NCBI GenBank assembly: GCA_030248225.1
Contig: JASANE010012004.1
Span: 1-64,000, forward strand
Source: Trileptium ribeirensis
Lineage: Eukaryota; Nematoda; Enoplea; Enoplida; Thoracostomopsidae
Direction: 5' to 3'
DNA: 64,000 bases
Shown: positions 34,501 through 45,754 of the stretch, one piece after another
Position numbering within the stretch: the first letter of the stretch is position 1
Layout: every line of letters begins with the position of its first letter
Position numbers and translations under genes: made by a program
The notes under the pieces: generated by a model
What the model saw: the letters and a program-made list of their open reading frames with translations, nothing else
Database searches by the model: none
What the model was told of the DNA's origin: nothing

Positions 34501-35480
34501 TTTTGTAGAAAATAATTTAGTACCTTCGTGTTATAACTTGTGTTAAGTTAACCTTCGATATAAAAAAATAAAATTGAATCAGTTACAAATTTCACTCTAT
34601 CTAATGAGATGACGAATGAGCGCTGTCTAATAATGCATCCAGTCGCTGTTTAAGATGAGGTTTAAGATCCAGCCCTTTGTTACGTTTTTAAATTTGGTCA
34701 AACGATTCCACATAATCTAGTCCAAGGTCATTTTAGCAACGGAATGCATTATTAAACAGCGGTTCTTAGTCATCTCGTTTGACAAAATCTAATAATGGGC
34801 TGGATGCATTATTAGACAGCGCTCATTCGTCATCTCGTTTGTCAAAATCTAAAAGTAAAAAAGGCGAGCACCGGGGTTTTACATAACCTAGTTCAGGGTC
34901 ATGTTAGCGACTGAATGCATTATTAAATAACGCTTATTCGTCATCTCGTTTGATCGTTTGATCAAATCCAAAAACGTAAAAAAGTTCTGGATCTTAAATC
35001 TCATCTTAAACAGCGACTGGATGCATTATTAGGCAGCGCTCATTTGTCATCTTGTTTGCCAAAATCTAAAAAGGTAAAAAAGGCAAGCCCCGGGGTTTCA
35101 CATAACCTAGTCCAGGGTCATTTTAGCGATTGGATGCATTATTAAGCAACGCTCATTCGTCATCTCGTTTGACCAAATCTAAAAAACTAAAAAAGGGCGA
35201 GAACAGGGATTTCACATATCCAGTCCAAGGTCATTTTAGCAACTGAATGCGTTATTAAACAGCGCTTATTAGTCACTTCGTTTGATTAAATCTGATAATG
35301 TAATAAAAAAGAAAGAACAGGGTTTTTACATAACTTAGTCCAGAGTCATTTTAGCAAGTGAATGCATTATTAAACAGTGCTTCTTAGTCATCTCGTTTTA
35401 CAAAATCTAATAAAGTCACAAAAGAGAGATAACAGGGTTTTAACATAGCTTTGTCCAGGGTCATTTTAGCGACTCCATGC
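34500..35480 (+). repeat. right inverted arm: ~113-bp minisatellite, 7-8 units
   Basis: TGCATTATTAAACAGCGCTC, TCGTCATCTCGTTTGACAAA and ATCTAAAAA.GTAAAAAAGGC recur with cores near 34,744, 34,803, 34,911, 35,020, 35,133, 35,246, 35,361 and 35,475. The array starts with GTACCTTCGTGTTATAACTT, the inverse of 28,905-28,925. One short unit near 34,600 is itself in the opposite orientation. Confidence 0.88.
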
Positions 35481-35683
35481 ATAGCTAGAACGCTACGAAT
35501 CTTATTTGTCGTATTTATTATCCTAACAATGAAAGATACACAGAGGTTTTGCCTACAACATAGTCCTGGTCCTAGATAATTTTAGAGAATGACATAATAC
35601 TTATCGTTAAAAGCATTTTCCGAAAAAATACATGAAATCATCAAATGTGTATACACGTAATGCACAGATTTGCAGAACGAGAT

Positions 35684-36540
35684 TTTCCCATTTATAGCTT
35701 TTACAGCAATTGTAGCAGCTCTACTATTACCAAAATCATTACAGCGGTAACGACGTGGTATTTTTGCAATACGATAATGTTTATAAAACGAAGTGCACTT
35801 TTCCCACAGGGTTTCTTTTTCGTTGCCCGTTCAGGGCATTTTTCCTTCTAGTAGGTAGTGCCGAGTATATACTTATTACAATCCTTTTATTTCATGAACT
35901 CTTGGTTATATATATTGTATAGGAAGGCATAATTAGAATAATTTTATAATCAAAAACAATCGTAGTAATATAGTGAAATCAAGATATCTTCATGTTTAGA
36001 TAGATTTATGATAAATAAGCGCTATATGGCTAAAACATTTATTATAGTATAAAAATTCCATACTGCAACAGTTAGGCTTGTTGCTGACTATGTGCAATAA
36101 AATACATACAAACAAAGTTGCTGCGATTAATAACCTTCTAAAACTTCGCCCCATTTTAGTTTAACTGAACAGATACTTAGTCATTATGCCAATTATATAT
36201 CATAAGCCACTAATAAACATTGGTTGTCAACTTACAGAACCAGTCAGAGATTACTGTTGCCTGCCGAGCGAGTAGTGTTATAACAAGTTGGAGCAGTGCG
36301 TGAACACCAAGCGAGCAACAATTTTATTTTTAATATCTATATAATTTTAATTAAGTTCCTGCGGGATTAATATCTTTTCGCAACAGGATTTCTTTTTTCT
36401 TGCCCGTTCAGGGCATTTCTTCTTTCTAGTTAATGGAATGGATTTTTTCCATTTACATTAATTTATAGCTTACTATAGTAGCAACTGCGTTTTTCCAATA
36501 TATTACATATAGAAAGTACACTTTTCGCATAGTGGTTTCA
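35684..36540 (+). repeat. diverged tandem duplication, ~780-bp period
   Basis: TTTATAGCTT...GTAGCA, CAATA, AGTGCACTTTTC.CA then GTTTCTTTTT..TTGCCCGTTCAGGGCATTT.TTCTTTCTAG occur at 35,684-35,852 and, in rotated order, 36,385-36,540. The CCCGTTCAGGGC word is a small inverted repeat. Confidence 0.55.
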
Positions 36541-36583
36541 CGAAACCATGTACTTTTGAAACACCCATTTTTGAAGCCAAAAT

Positions 36584-36691
36584 GAAACGTTTTCGAATGT
36601 ACAGTGTCTAGAAACGTTTTCGAATGTACAGTGTCTAGAAACGTTTTCGAATATACAGTGTCTAGAAACGTTTTCGAATGTACAGTGTCTA
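36584..36691 (+). repeat. 27-bp minisatellite, 4 copies
   Basis: GAAACGTTTTCGAATGTACA plus GTGTCTA repeated four times, with one base change in the third copy. It holds the palindrome GAAACGTTTTC/CGTTTTCG-like core. Antisense ORFs with a nine-residue repeat (RHCTFENVS) follow from the period of 27. Confidence 0.97.
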
Positions 36692-36777
36692 GACTCCTTC
36701 CGACATAAAAAACCCTGAATTTTTCGAATATTGATGTCTCTATGCAAAACGAACTACCTGACACCTGCTACAGGGTT

Positions 36778-37110
36778 CGCAAAGGGTCCCCCTGGGGGTC
36801 AAATTTTAAATCGAAATAAGTCATTTTTCTGTAGATTGACGCAGTGACACGTGAACCATGGTCGGTTTGTGTGGAAGTCGTACCAAAATAGTCGCCGTCA
36901 AGCCATTTGGAGGACTTGCGACCTAAAATAGGTGTCGCTAGGGCCCTTTTGGGGTTAAAAATCGACCAATTTAGCACAATCTTGTCGCAGAAGTTTCTCT
37001 ACCGCAACGGAGACAGCACCTACAGATACCATTTTATGCACACAAACCAACCATGACTGGGGGATGTCCGACACTAAATTTCAGGCAGATCCTTAGGCCT
37101 CGTAAAAATT
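36778..37110. repeat. partial foldback sequence
   Basis: AACCATGGTCGGTTTGTGTG near 36,853 pairs with CACACAAACCAACCATGACT near 37,040, with two or three mismatches. Outer parts do not pair well. GGGTCCCCCTGGGGGTC (36784-36800) is a G/C-rich palindrome. Confidence 0.5.
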
Positions 37111-37131
37111 GGCACCCCGAAAAGTTAAGTA

Positions 37132-37227
37132 GGGGGGCTACACCTCAGGTCGGGGGGGGGCTACACCTCAGGTCGGGGGGGGGGGGGCTACACCACAGGT
37201 CGGGGGGGCTACACCTCAGGTCGGGGG
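37132..37227 (+). repeat. G-run minisatellite
   Basis: CTACACCTCAGGTC alternates with five G runs of 6, 9, 13, 7 and 5 bases in 96 bp. Related GGGGGGGCTACATTTT sequences recur at about 37,511 and 37,650. Confidence 0.95.
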
Positions 37228-37239
37228 CTACACCTTCCT

Positions 37240-38160
37240 ACAACATACAACGAGTGAAATTTTAGCTACTTCTAAAGATTCTAGATTTGGTTAAGGCGCT
37301 GCTGGTGTAAAACAAACACAAATGATCTATTATTAGCATACATTTAGTCGATGATACCAAGGACAATGCGCGCAATAGAAGTGCGGGCAACAGAAGGGTT
37401 ATCCAGCTGCACAGTTAACCGCACGGCCCCATATCATGGTGCAATGATGATAAACTTATATACTAATATGGTTATTGCGACCTTGGGTTTCCTTTACTAT
37501 ACATGCGGTCGGGGGGGGCTACATTTTCATTTAAAAAATTTTTAATACATGGGTCGATTCCAGTGGGGCGTTACTATGTTTCCATTCGGCCTATTGTAAG
37601 ACTGTGTGCTAGATTTGGCTTCTTTAACCTTAATTTTCGTAATGTCGAGGGGGGGGCTACATTTTGCATACCTCATTTTTGGCACTGGACCTTCGACCTC
37701 ACAATCAAACAACACATGGACAGACGCTGACATACTTTTTTCAATAAAACCTGTTCTGATTACGATTATCGTTATATAGCATTTTTGGCGCTAGTGCACT
37801 TCGATGTTATTTAGCAGCGTATGCAAGCTGCCAGATTTGCCCTAGGTCGAACATGTCACGAAAAATTTTTCGGAAGCTTGACGTCAGCTTTCAGCTTCAG
37901 TATCGATGCTTACTCCCAAGTTTTTGCGGAAAAATTAGCAGATACCAAAGCATCACTGGGAAATGAAAAAACACATATGTATCACGTACTAACCATACGG
38001 CGAACGTTTATAGTGGGACATGTGTTTTTGGCTTCATTTGGCCAATCCGGTTTGTGGGCCTCTGACTTCTGCTATGTTAAGGACAGAGATGTCCACCATA
38101 CCTCATTGTAACCGTCGGAACGTCTATTACTGCACCTCACAGCGACATTAAATTTCCTTC
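37240..38160. other. no assignable gene
   Basis: A 96-codon ORF at 37,821-38,111 (+) has fairly normal composition but no recognisable motif. It might be an exon or chance. Confidence 0.25.
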
Positions 38161-41157
38161 TAAAAAGGAAAAAGCATGCTATTTTTCAAAAAAAATCATG
38201 ATATTTTCAGCCGGTTCTCCTGTGCTAAGATTCTAAATCCAAAGAAAAAGCATGCTATTTTTCCGATACAGCCGGTTCTCCTGTGTTGCTAAGATTCTAA
38301 GTCCAAAGAAAAGCCAGCCATTTTTCCCATACCGCCCGTTCCCCTTTCTAAGATTCTAAGTCCAAAGAAAAAGCATGCTATTTTTCCGATACAGCCGGTT
38401 CTCCTGTGCTAAGATTCTAAGTCCAAAAGAAAACACCGATTTTTCCGTCGCCGGTTCTCCTGTGCTTGTTCTTCAAAAGCATACTATTTTTTCCGATACA
38501 GCCGGTTCTCCTGTGCTAAGATTCTAAGTCCAAAGAAAAAGCATGATATTTTTTCCGATACAGCCGGTTCTCCTGTGCTAAGATTCTAAGTCCAAAGAAA
38601 AAGCATGCTATTTTTTCCGATACAGCCGGTTCTCCTGTGCTAAGATTCTAAGTCCAAAGAAAAAGCATGATATTTTTTCCGATACAGCCGGTTCTCCTGT
38701 GCTAAGATTCTAAGTCCAAAGAAAAAGCATGCTATTTTTCCGATACAGCCGGTTCTCCTGTGCTAAGATTCTAAGTCCAAAGAAAAAGCATACTATTTTT
38801 CCGATACAGCCGGTTCTCCTGTGCTAAGATTCTAAGTCCAAAGAAAAAGCATGCTATATTTCAGATACAGCCGGATCTCCTGCGCTAATAACATTTCAAG
38901 TCCAAAGAAAAGCAGCTATTTTTCCCGATACAGCCGGTCTGCAGGCAAGATTCAAGCCAGAATTCCGATACAGCCGGTCTCCAGGCAAGATTCTAAGTCC
39001 AAAGAAAAAGCATACTATTTCCGATACAGCCGGCCCGTGCTAAGATTCTAAGTCCAAAGAAAAGCAGCTATTTTCCGATACAGCCGGCCCGGCAAGATTC
39101 CAAGCCAAAGAAAAGCAGCTATCCCGATACAGCCGTCCCTGGCTCAGTCAGCCAAAGAAAAAGCATCCTCAGCCGCCCGCAAACAACCAAAAAAAAGCCC
39201 TCCGACCAGCCCCCCAACCAGCCCAAAAAAAAGCCCCACCCGATCAAAATTCAACCAAAAAAAACATTCCAACCCCCAATTCTAAGTCCAAAAAAAATAT
39301 TTTTGCATGTTTTTCCCGATACAGCCGGTTCTCCTGTGCTAAGATTCTAAGTCCAAAGAAAAAGCATGCTATTTTTCCGATACAGCCGGTTCTCCTGTGC
39401 CAAAATTCTCTTTTCCAAGAACAACAAAACTACTTTTTCTCTCCGCCCGGTCCCCCCTCCTGATTCTTCTTCCTCCAAAAAACACTGCTTTCCCTTTTCT
39501 CCCGGTTCTCCTGTGTGATATTTTTGTCCAAAGAAAAAGAATGCTTTTTTCCGTACAGCCGGTTCTCCTGTGCTAGATTCTAGTCCAAAGAAAAAGCTCT
39601 TTTTTCCGATACAGCCGGTTCTCCCGCGCCAAGATTCTAGTCCAAAGAAAAAGCTGCTTTTTTCCGATACAGCCGGTTCTCCTGTGCCAAAGATTCCAAG
39701 TCCAAAAGAAAAAGCTGCTTTTTTCCTCAGCCTTCTCCAGCTATTTATTCCAAAAGCTCTTTTCCCAGCCCTCCCTAATCACCAACACCCGATACAGCCG
39801 GTTCTCCTGTGCTAAGATTCTAAGTCCAAAGAAAAAGCATGATATTTTTGAGCGGTTGGGCTGTTCTTTCTATTTTTCCGATACAGCCGGTTCTCCTGTG
39901 CTAAGATTCTAAGTCCAAAAGAAAAAGCATGCTATTTTTCCGATACAGCCGGTTCTCCTGTGCTAAGATTCTGGGTCCATAAAAAGGCTTCTTTTTTCGT
40001 TCCGCCCGGTCCCCCGCGGTACTAACACAAAAAGCATGCTATTTTTCCGATACAGCCGGTTCTCCTGTGCTAAGATTCTAAAACCAAAGAAAAAGCATGC
40101 TATTTTTCCGATACAGCCGGTTCTCCAGTGCTAAGATTCTAAGTCCAAAGAAAAAGCATGCTATTTTTCCGATACAGCCGGTTCTCCAGTGCTAAGATTC
40201 TAAGTCCAAAGAAAAAGCATGCTATTTTTCCGATACAGCCGGTTCTCCTGTGCTAAGATTCTAAGTCCAAAGAAAAAGCATGCTATTTTTCCGATACAGC
40301 CGGTTCTCCTGTGCTAAGATTCTAAATCCAAAGAAAAAGCATGCTATTTTTCCGATACAGCCGGTTCTCCAGTGCTAAGATTCTAAGTCCAAAGAAAAAG
40401 CATGCTATTTTTCCGATACAGCCGGTTCTCCAGTGCTAAGATTCTAAGTCCAAAGAAAAAGCATGCTATTTTTCCGATACAGCCGGTTCTCCTGTGCTAA
40501 GATTCTAAGTCCAAAGAAAAAGCATGCTATTTTTCCGATACAGCCGGTTCTCCTGTGCTAAGATTCTAAGTCCAAAGAAAAAGCATGCTATTTTTTCCGA
40601 TCCAGCCGGTTCTCCTGTGCTAAGATTCTAAACCCAAAGAAAAAGCATGCTATTTTTCCGATCCAGCCGGTTCTCCTGTGCTAAGATTCTAAGTCCAAAG
40701 AAAAAGCATGATATTTTTTCCGATACAGCCGGTTCTCCTGTGCTAAGATTCTAAGTGCAAAGAAAAAGCATACTATTTTTCCGATACAGCCGGTTCTCCT
40801 GTGCTAAGATTCTAAGTCCAAAGAAAAAGCATGCTATTTTTCCGATACAGCCGGTTCTCCTGTGCTAAGATTCTAAGTCCAAAGAAAAAGCATGCTATTT
40901 TTTCCGATCCAGCCGGTTCTCCTGTGCTAAGATCCTAAATCCAAAGAAAAAGCATGCTATTTTTCCGATCCAGCCGGTTCTCCTGTGCTAAGATTCTAAG
41001 TCCAAAGAAAAAGCATGATATTTTTTCCGATACAGCCGGTTCTCCTGTGCTAAGATTCTAAGTGCAAAGAAAAAGCATACTATTTTTCCGATACAGCCGG
41101 TTCTCCTGTGCTAAGATTCTAAGTCCAAAGAAAAAGCATGCTATTTTTTTCGATACA
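38160..41157 (+). repeat. 61-bp satellite array, ~3 kb, with higher-order repeats
   Basis: The unit is CCGATACAGCCGGTTCTCCT, GTGCTAAGATTCTAAGTCCA, AAGAAAAAGCATGCTATTTT + T. From about 39,790 on, variant units recur in register: CTCCAG/CTCCTG and AAATCC variants with a 244-bp (4-unit) period at 40,080-40,500, and GATCCAGCC, AACCCAAAG/AAATCCAAAG and GTGCAAAG variants with a 307-bp (5-unit) period at 40,597-41,110. Between about 38,870 and 39,800 the units are shortened and scrambled. Not CRISPR: no unique spacers. Confidence 0.97.
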
Positions 41158-41159
41158 TC

Positions 41160-41890
41160 TATTAGCTTATGTCAAAATAAGTTATTAGATTAGTAAAATA
41201 ATTTTATTTCCTTACCGGTCGCTATTTTATAATGCCAAAAAAGCTGTTTTATAGTTACTAAAGAAATAATTTTGTCTTCTCATTTTGTGGGTTGATAGCT
41301 CAGTTTACTTAAAATTTTCTTATGATAAATTCCTAGAACATTTTGTTATTAAATTATATATAAGGTAAACGTTTTTACTGTTTATTTTGTTTCAGTTCTT
41401 AACGGTATGCTCTATTCGAAAACCGAAATTTGTTTTAGCTTTACCAATAGTCTAAAAGCGAAAAACCGTATCATTTATAAATATTTATAACCTAAACGGG
41501 CAACGCAATTCAACTAATTGACGCGTATATAAAAATCTAATTGTGGTATGAAAATCTCAACGTCGTGTCCCGAACGTTACTTTAGCGAAGGTGTTGTTTT
41601 ACCTCTATTTATTAGTTAAAACTACATATTGTCTACCGGTTGTCATCGCACAACGTTAATGTACAGTTTCAGCTATATGAGAAAGTACTATGTTACTACA
41701 CACTTAATACTGTATTCCAGATTGCTTGATGAAATACCAGTAAAACTGTGAAATCCTGTGAAATTTTGGAGCTATTTGCTAAGAAATGGTTTTAAAACAT
41801 CAAGGCTTCATTGTTGTTTATCGGTTTGAAAACCAATTGTTCACTGTATAAATTGTGTATTGTGACGTTGTAAAGGGAATTGTACAAAGT
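41160..41890. other. no gene seen
   Basis: AT-rich flank of the satellite; nothing supported. Confidence 0.4.
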
Positions 41891-41891
41891 A

Positions 41892-42930
41892 CAATGCTAC
41901 GATGTGACATGTAACACGCATATGTTTCTTCATGTAAAATTTTTGAACAAGGTTTTAACAATCTGTGCAGTTTTACTGCTTTCATCGGAATGTTTTATGA
42001 CAATTTGTTTTAAAAATTTATCTATTATAACAGCCGTAAAAACACATGCCGACTAGGAATTTTTTGTCATGTTACAAGTTTTTGTTGGTATAAAACAGTT
42101 GTAGGGAGAATTTGGGAAATTTAATTAAAGATCACAACAGTGTAAAAACTATAAAATACAGGTATAACTGGCTAAACAATATTTCAATTTGATTTTCGTG
42201 CCGAGAATTTGTGTCAATACAATTCTTAGGTAATATTTTAATATAATGCAGTACAACAACCAGGATATTTCTGCATATCACATCAATGTGAAATAAAAAT
42301 TATGCAATCGTAGTTCTTCAAAGTTTATTCTTCAAAGTTTTGCTCTTCAAAGAGATTGCTTTTCAATGTTTGCTAATGCTAAAGTATTCCGTGCAAAACT
42401 ACCGGCTTTTTTCATGCTGTCATGGACCCTGTATCTTCTATGTTGTTATCCAAAGGAGAGCGTAAATCAATGTGAAGCAGTTGGCGTTATATCCAAAAAC
42501 AGTCTAGTACTATGCGGCAGTTCCTCTCGTCAGGAATTACCCTTTGGCTTACCATATAGAAATCTTGCCTTATAGTAAGGATAAGGCTTATTATATCGAG
42601 GAAGCTTATGCCGAAAAGCTTGAATTTAACCCAAAGAAGGATCATATGATGGTTTCTTAAGAAGTTGCATTAAAATTTTTAATAATTTTGTTTTAAAAGT
42701 CACTTTTGTAATCTACTCTATCGCATGCTTCTTTTAGTACTTTTGCAATACGATCGGCATACGTTTTTATTGGTGTTATAACAGAAAAAAATTTAAAACA
42801 AATTGTGAGAATGCATTTTCAGGAAAGGTATTCCGGTGAAAGTAGTAAAGCTGCACAGATAGTTAAAAACTTGTTCAAAACTTTTACATGAAGAAACATA
42901 TGCATTTTACATGTTACATCGTAGCACTGT
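41892..42930. mobile_element. DNA element, ~1.04 kb, ~110-bp terminal inverted repeats, TA flanks
   Basis: Left CAATGCTACGATGTGACATG (41,892 on) through CACGCATATGTTTCTTCATG to TCTGTGCAGTTTTACTGCTT is inverted at the right: CAGTGCTACGATGTAACATG reading inward from 42,929, with the same later blocks. TA precedes the left end (41890-41891) and follows the right (42931-42932, one base off). CAGTG ends, TA and long inverted repeats fit a Tc1/mariner-like non-autonomous element. The interior ORF at 42,366-42,575 (69 codons, hydrophobic N-terminus) is not a transposase. Confidence 0.8.
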
Positions 42931-42946
42931 TACATTGCATCAAATA

Positions 42947-43069
42947 TGTTCGCGAACAGAATTTTGTCGGATTTGTATTAACAAGGGCCTTGTTCGCGAA
43001 CAGTAATTGATAAATAACATGACCGTCATGTTTATAACGTCAAAGTTACATTCAATTTGTTCGCGAACA
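42947..43069. promoter_or_regulatory. three copies of the palindrome TGTTCGCGAACA
   Basis: Exact copies at 42947-42958, 42991-43002 and 43058-43069, unlike the surrounding AT-rich, CpG-poor sequence. The arrangement resembles clustered binding sites for a dimeric DNA-binding protein. It begins 15 bp outside the element at 41,892-42,930. Confidence 0.7.
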
Positions 43070-44400
43070 GAGTCGAATTCTGTTTCAACGCTATCGAATG
43101 TTACAGAATTGTCATAATCCAAATTAAAACGTTAAAGTCTGTGCTAGCAGTAAATCGAATCGAAAATCCTGTTGGTTCTGTAACAATGGATGTGGATTAG
43201 ACATCGGGAATTGCAAAATAGGATGGTTAGCGGGGTCACTTTAAGTTAGTTGCGCATAATTGCTATTGTTTTCTCTCTCGCTCACCCGCGCGGACTGTAC
43301 GCCACGTATAACTTTGTATAAATATAATACGGCGTTTAGGTTATAAATTTCCCATCATGTGAACGTTTTGTATACGTACAGTCTGCGTAAAACCGTTAAC
43401 ACTCTAATGTACAGATGAATAGAACACCACAACTGTATCTGATATATAGTATTTCGGGCACATTCAGCATTTCTGTAAGGTGTCGAGGACACCATAAAAT
43501 TCTAGCTAAGGGTGATGAAAGTACTTTGGAAAGATTCTTAATTGTTTTTCATTCTAAGGATTCTACACAGTGAAGATTTGTCCATAAACTTCTCATACAA
43601 GACAACACGTGGTACGACTTATTTAATGAACACAATCGACTAGCATAAATAATTTGATTTTGACTTATGTATTTTGCATAGCCTTTTTTAAACTATTCAA
43701 ATTCAAACTGATGACGTCGAAGACACCACAGTGTATTGCACATCGTGTCAATGAGACCATTATTTGTGCAGCTTGGTATATATTAACGACTGCAATAACC
43801 ATACAATATGGTATTGTCGAAATCACTTAGGGACAAATCTTTCACATGGCGGGTGGCAACTTTATAACGTAAACGCCGCATAAGCAACTGTTGTCTTATT
43901 TTGCACAAAAATTCCTGCGTGAAAGGAAAAGCGTTTATCAACGTTTGCCGAAGATTTTATATAGAATAGGATCCCTAAACACACAGCAGACAAGTAAGGT
44001 CGTATTTTATTAACGCCCTCTATCAACATTTCGCACACACATAAATCGATAAATATTTAATAACACAACCAATATATATGTAACGTATATAAATTATTCC
44101 ATATAAATGTCACATTGTGATACTGCTATTAATTAATAAATATATTATTTAATATTTACTTATTTATTTACAAACTAATTAAAGCAGCAACGCATAGATC
44201 TCTGTAATAAAATCAAAATATAACAATAAAATACACTTAAATCAATTGAATCTCCGTTGACACAAAATCAGACTGATGCGAAACCGCATGAAATCGCCGT
44301 AGTAATTTCAAGAATTCCGGCATCAGCTGCAAAGTAGGACGTTCCAAATTGCAGTACATTCACCGCTTGTTCCACGCCGAAATTCTGTTGTTGTCAGGAC
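43070..44400. other. no gene seen
   Basis: AT-rich. A TATAAATATAA run near 43,317 follows a CG-richer patch (CTCTCGCTCACCCGCGCGG). A promoter is possible but unsupported. Confidence 0.3.
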
Positions 44401-44455
44401 ATGAGGATCGCTTTCAAAGTGGCATTGTCCATCTTTGCTTTGATATTTAGCACGT
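44401..44455 (+). CDS. possible first coding exon of a secreted protein
   Basis: ATG at 44401 (context GGACATGA) opens MRIAFKVALSIFALIFSTC, a textbook signal peptide: a basic n-region, a hydrophobic core and small residues near the end. It is followed within a few bases by a donor-like GT|GTATGT (about 44,454-44,461). Reading on without splicing gives only hydrophobic and AT-driven codons to a stop, as expected for intron. No downstream exon was identified, so the product is unknown. A chance hydrophobic ORF in AT-rich DNA is the alternative. Confidence 0.35.
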
Positions 44456-44499
44456 GTATGTTGCTTTTCTTATATTGATAAATACAAAATTGCAGAAAT

Positions 44500-45060
44500 T
44501 GATATATTTATTAATTTATAAATATATATATATATAAATATCCTGGGTGGAGACAAGTAAACATAAATTATTTGTTATCAGCATATAACATATAAGCTTA
44601 TTGGAATGTACGAATTTAAGACGCTATATTAAACTAAAATAATTATCAGTTAGGTGTACCCTTGAAAACAATAAAAACGTCAATTCGGCTAAACTGCAGG
44701 GTTCAACCCAGTAATTCTTCAATTCCACGGTGAACATCCTCATAATACGTTATATTTTAGGCAACGATAGGCGCCACGTGTAAATCATATATAGATTGTA
44801 ATTGGTTCTATATTATGTTGGATACACGGCCAAATGCACAAAATCAGAAACCAAAATGTTGATGTATTAATAAAAATTATCAAAATACATCACATAGCTA
44901 GTGTTTACAATACTTAAAATAAATTTTACTATGTAATCTGTGAAACTCTAATACTTCAGCAACCGATCACGGTGTTCAGCTAATTTTTGTGTGCGTTTAA
45001 AGTAACTCATTTCCAACTATAGTATTCGGCGAAGGGTGTAAACAAAACCATGTTTCATGC
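44500..45060. other. AT-rich, short (TA)n tract
   Basis: (TA)n at about 44,521-44,537; otherwise nothing supported. Confidence 0.5.
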
Positions 45061-45070
45061 TATCATCCCC

Positions 45071-45668
45071 GGTTCATTTCCATTATCCCCCTCCCCTGCG
45101 TTTGCGAAAAAATGGTCATTCTGGAAATTTTGGTATTTTTGTGATGTTCGAGAACTCCCCTGATCATTTCAACCAAAAATCTAATTTTTAAAATTTTAGA
45201 TTTTTTGGATCCCAAGGGTCCCAAAACCCAAAACCTTAAAAAATTGTGAACCCAAAAAATTTTCTTAAAAATTAGATTTTTACCCACCATTTTTCGCGAC
45301 TTGACGAGCTAAATCGAATGGCGTTATTTTTAACGGGATGCGATAACCGGATCCTAAGTTATGGCCTAAAATTATCGAAGGCTGAGAGGCTCAGAAATTG
45401 AACACTTTTGGGTCAACACTTTTTCATCCATTCTATTCAGCTCTTCCAGCCGTGTCAAATAATGGGTAAAATCCAATTTTTAGGAAAAAATTTGGGTCCC
45501 CGAGGGGGTGGTACCCTTGGGACCCAAAAAATCTAAAGTTATAAAATTTGATTTTTTTGGTTGAAATGATCACGGGACGTCTCGAGGATCACAAAAATAC
45601 CAAAGTTTCCAGAATCTGACCATTTTTAGGCAAACGCGGGCTGGGGGGGGGATAATGGAAAAGAACCA
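45071..45668. mobile_element. foldback element, ~597 bp, nearly whole-length inverted repeat
   Basis: The left arm (GGTTCATTTCCATTATCCCC, GGTCATTCTGGAAATTTTGG, TGATCATTTCAACCAAAAA, TTTAGATTTTTTGG.TCCCA, AGGGTCCC, ATTAGATTTTTACCCA) is mirrored inward from 45,667 with the same blocks. Arms are about 250 bp and the spacer about 90 bp. TCATCCCC (45063-45070) and ACATCCCC (45668-45675) flank it, 7 of 8 identical, suggesting an 8-bp target duplication as in hAT-type foldback MITEs. Antisense ORF 45,063-45,290 is a by-product. Confidence 0.88.
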
Positions 45669-45754
45669 CATCCCCACAGTTTATATTATTATCGTTTGTA
45701 TCTAAGCTGTAAGTCAACCGTTAGCGCAAATAGCTCACAGTGATTTGATGGTGA

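Noticed and set aside
36584..36691. Coding repeat (RHCTFENVS) on the minus strand
   Set aside because: A 27-bp period keeps any frame open; two overlapping frames are open and flanks show no gene.
38160..41157. CRISPR-like array
   Set aside because: The 61-bp units abut directly with no unique spacers; it is a satellite in a eukaryotic genome.
42366..42575. Secreted 69-residue protein
   Set aside because: Lies inside a non-autonomous TIR element, has no splice context and no recognised family.
44273..44295. Hammerhead ribozyme-like CTGATG...GAAA
   Set aside because: The conserved core is incomplete (no GA after CUGAU before the stem) and helices I and III do not form.
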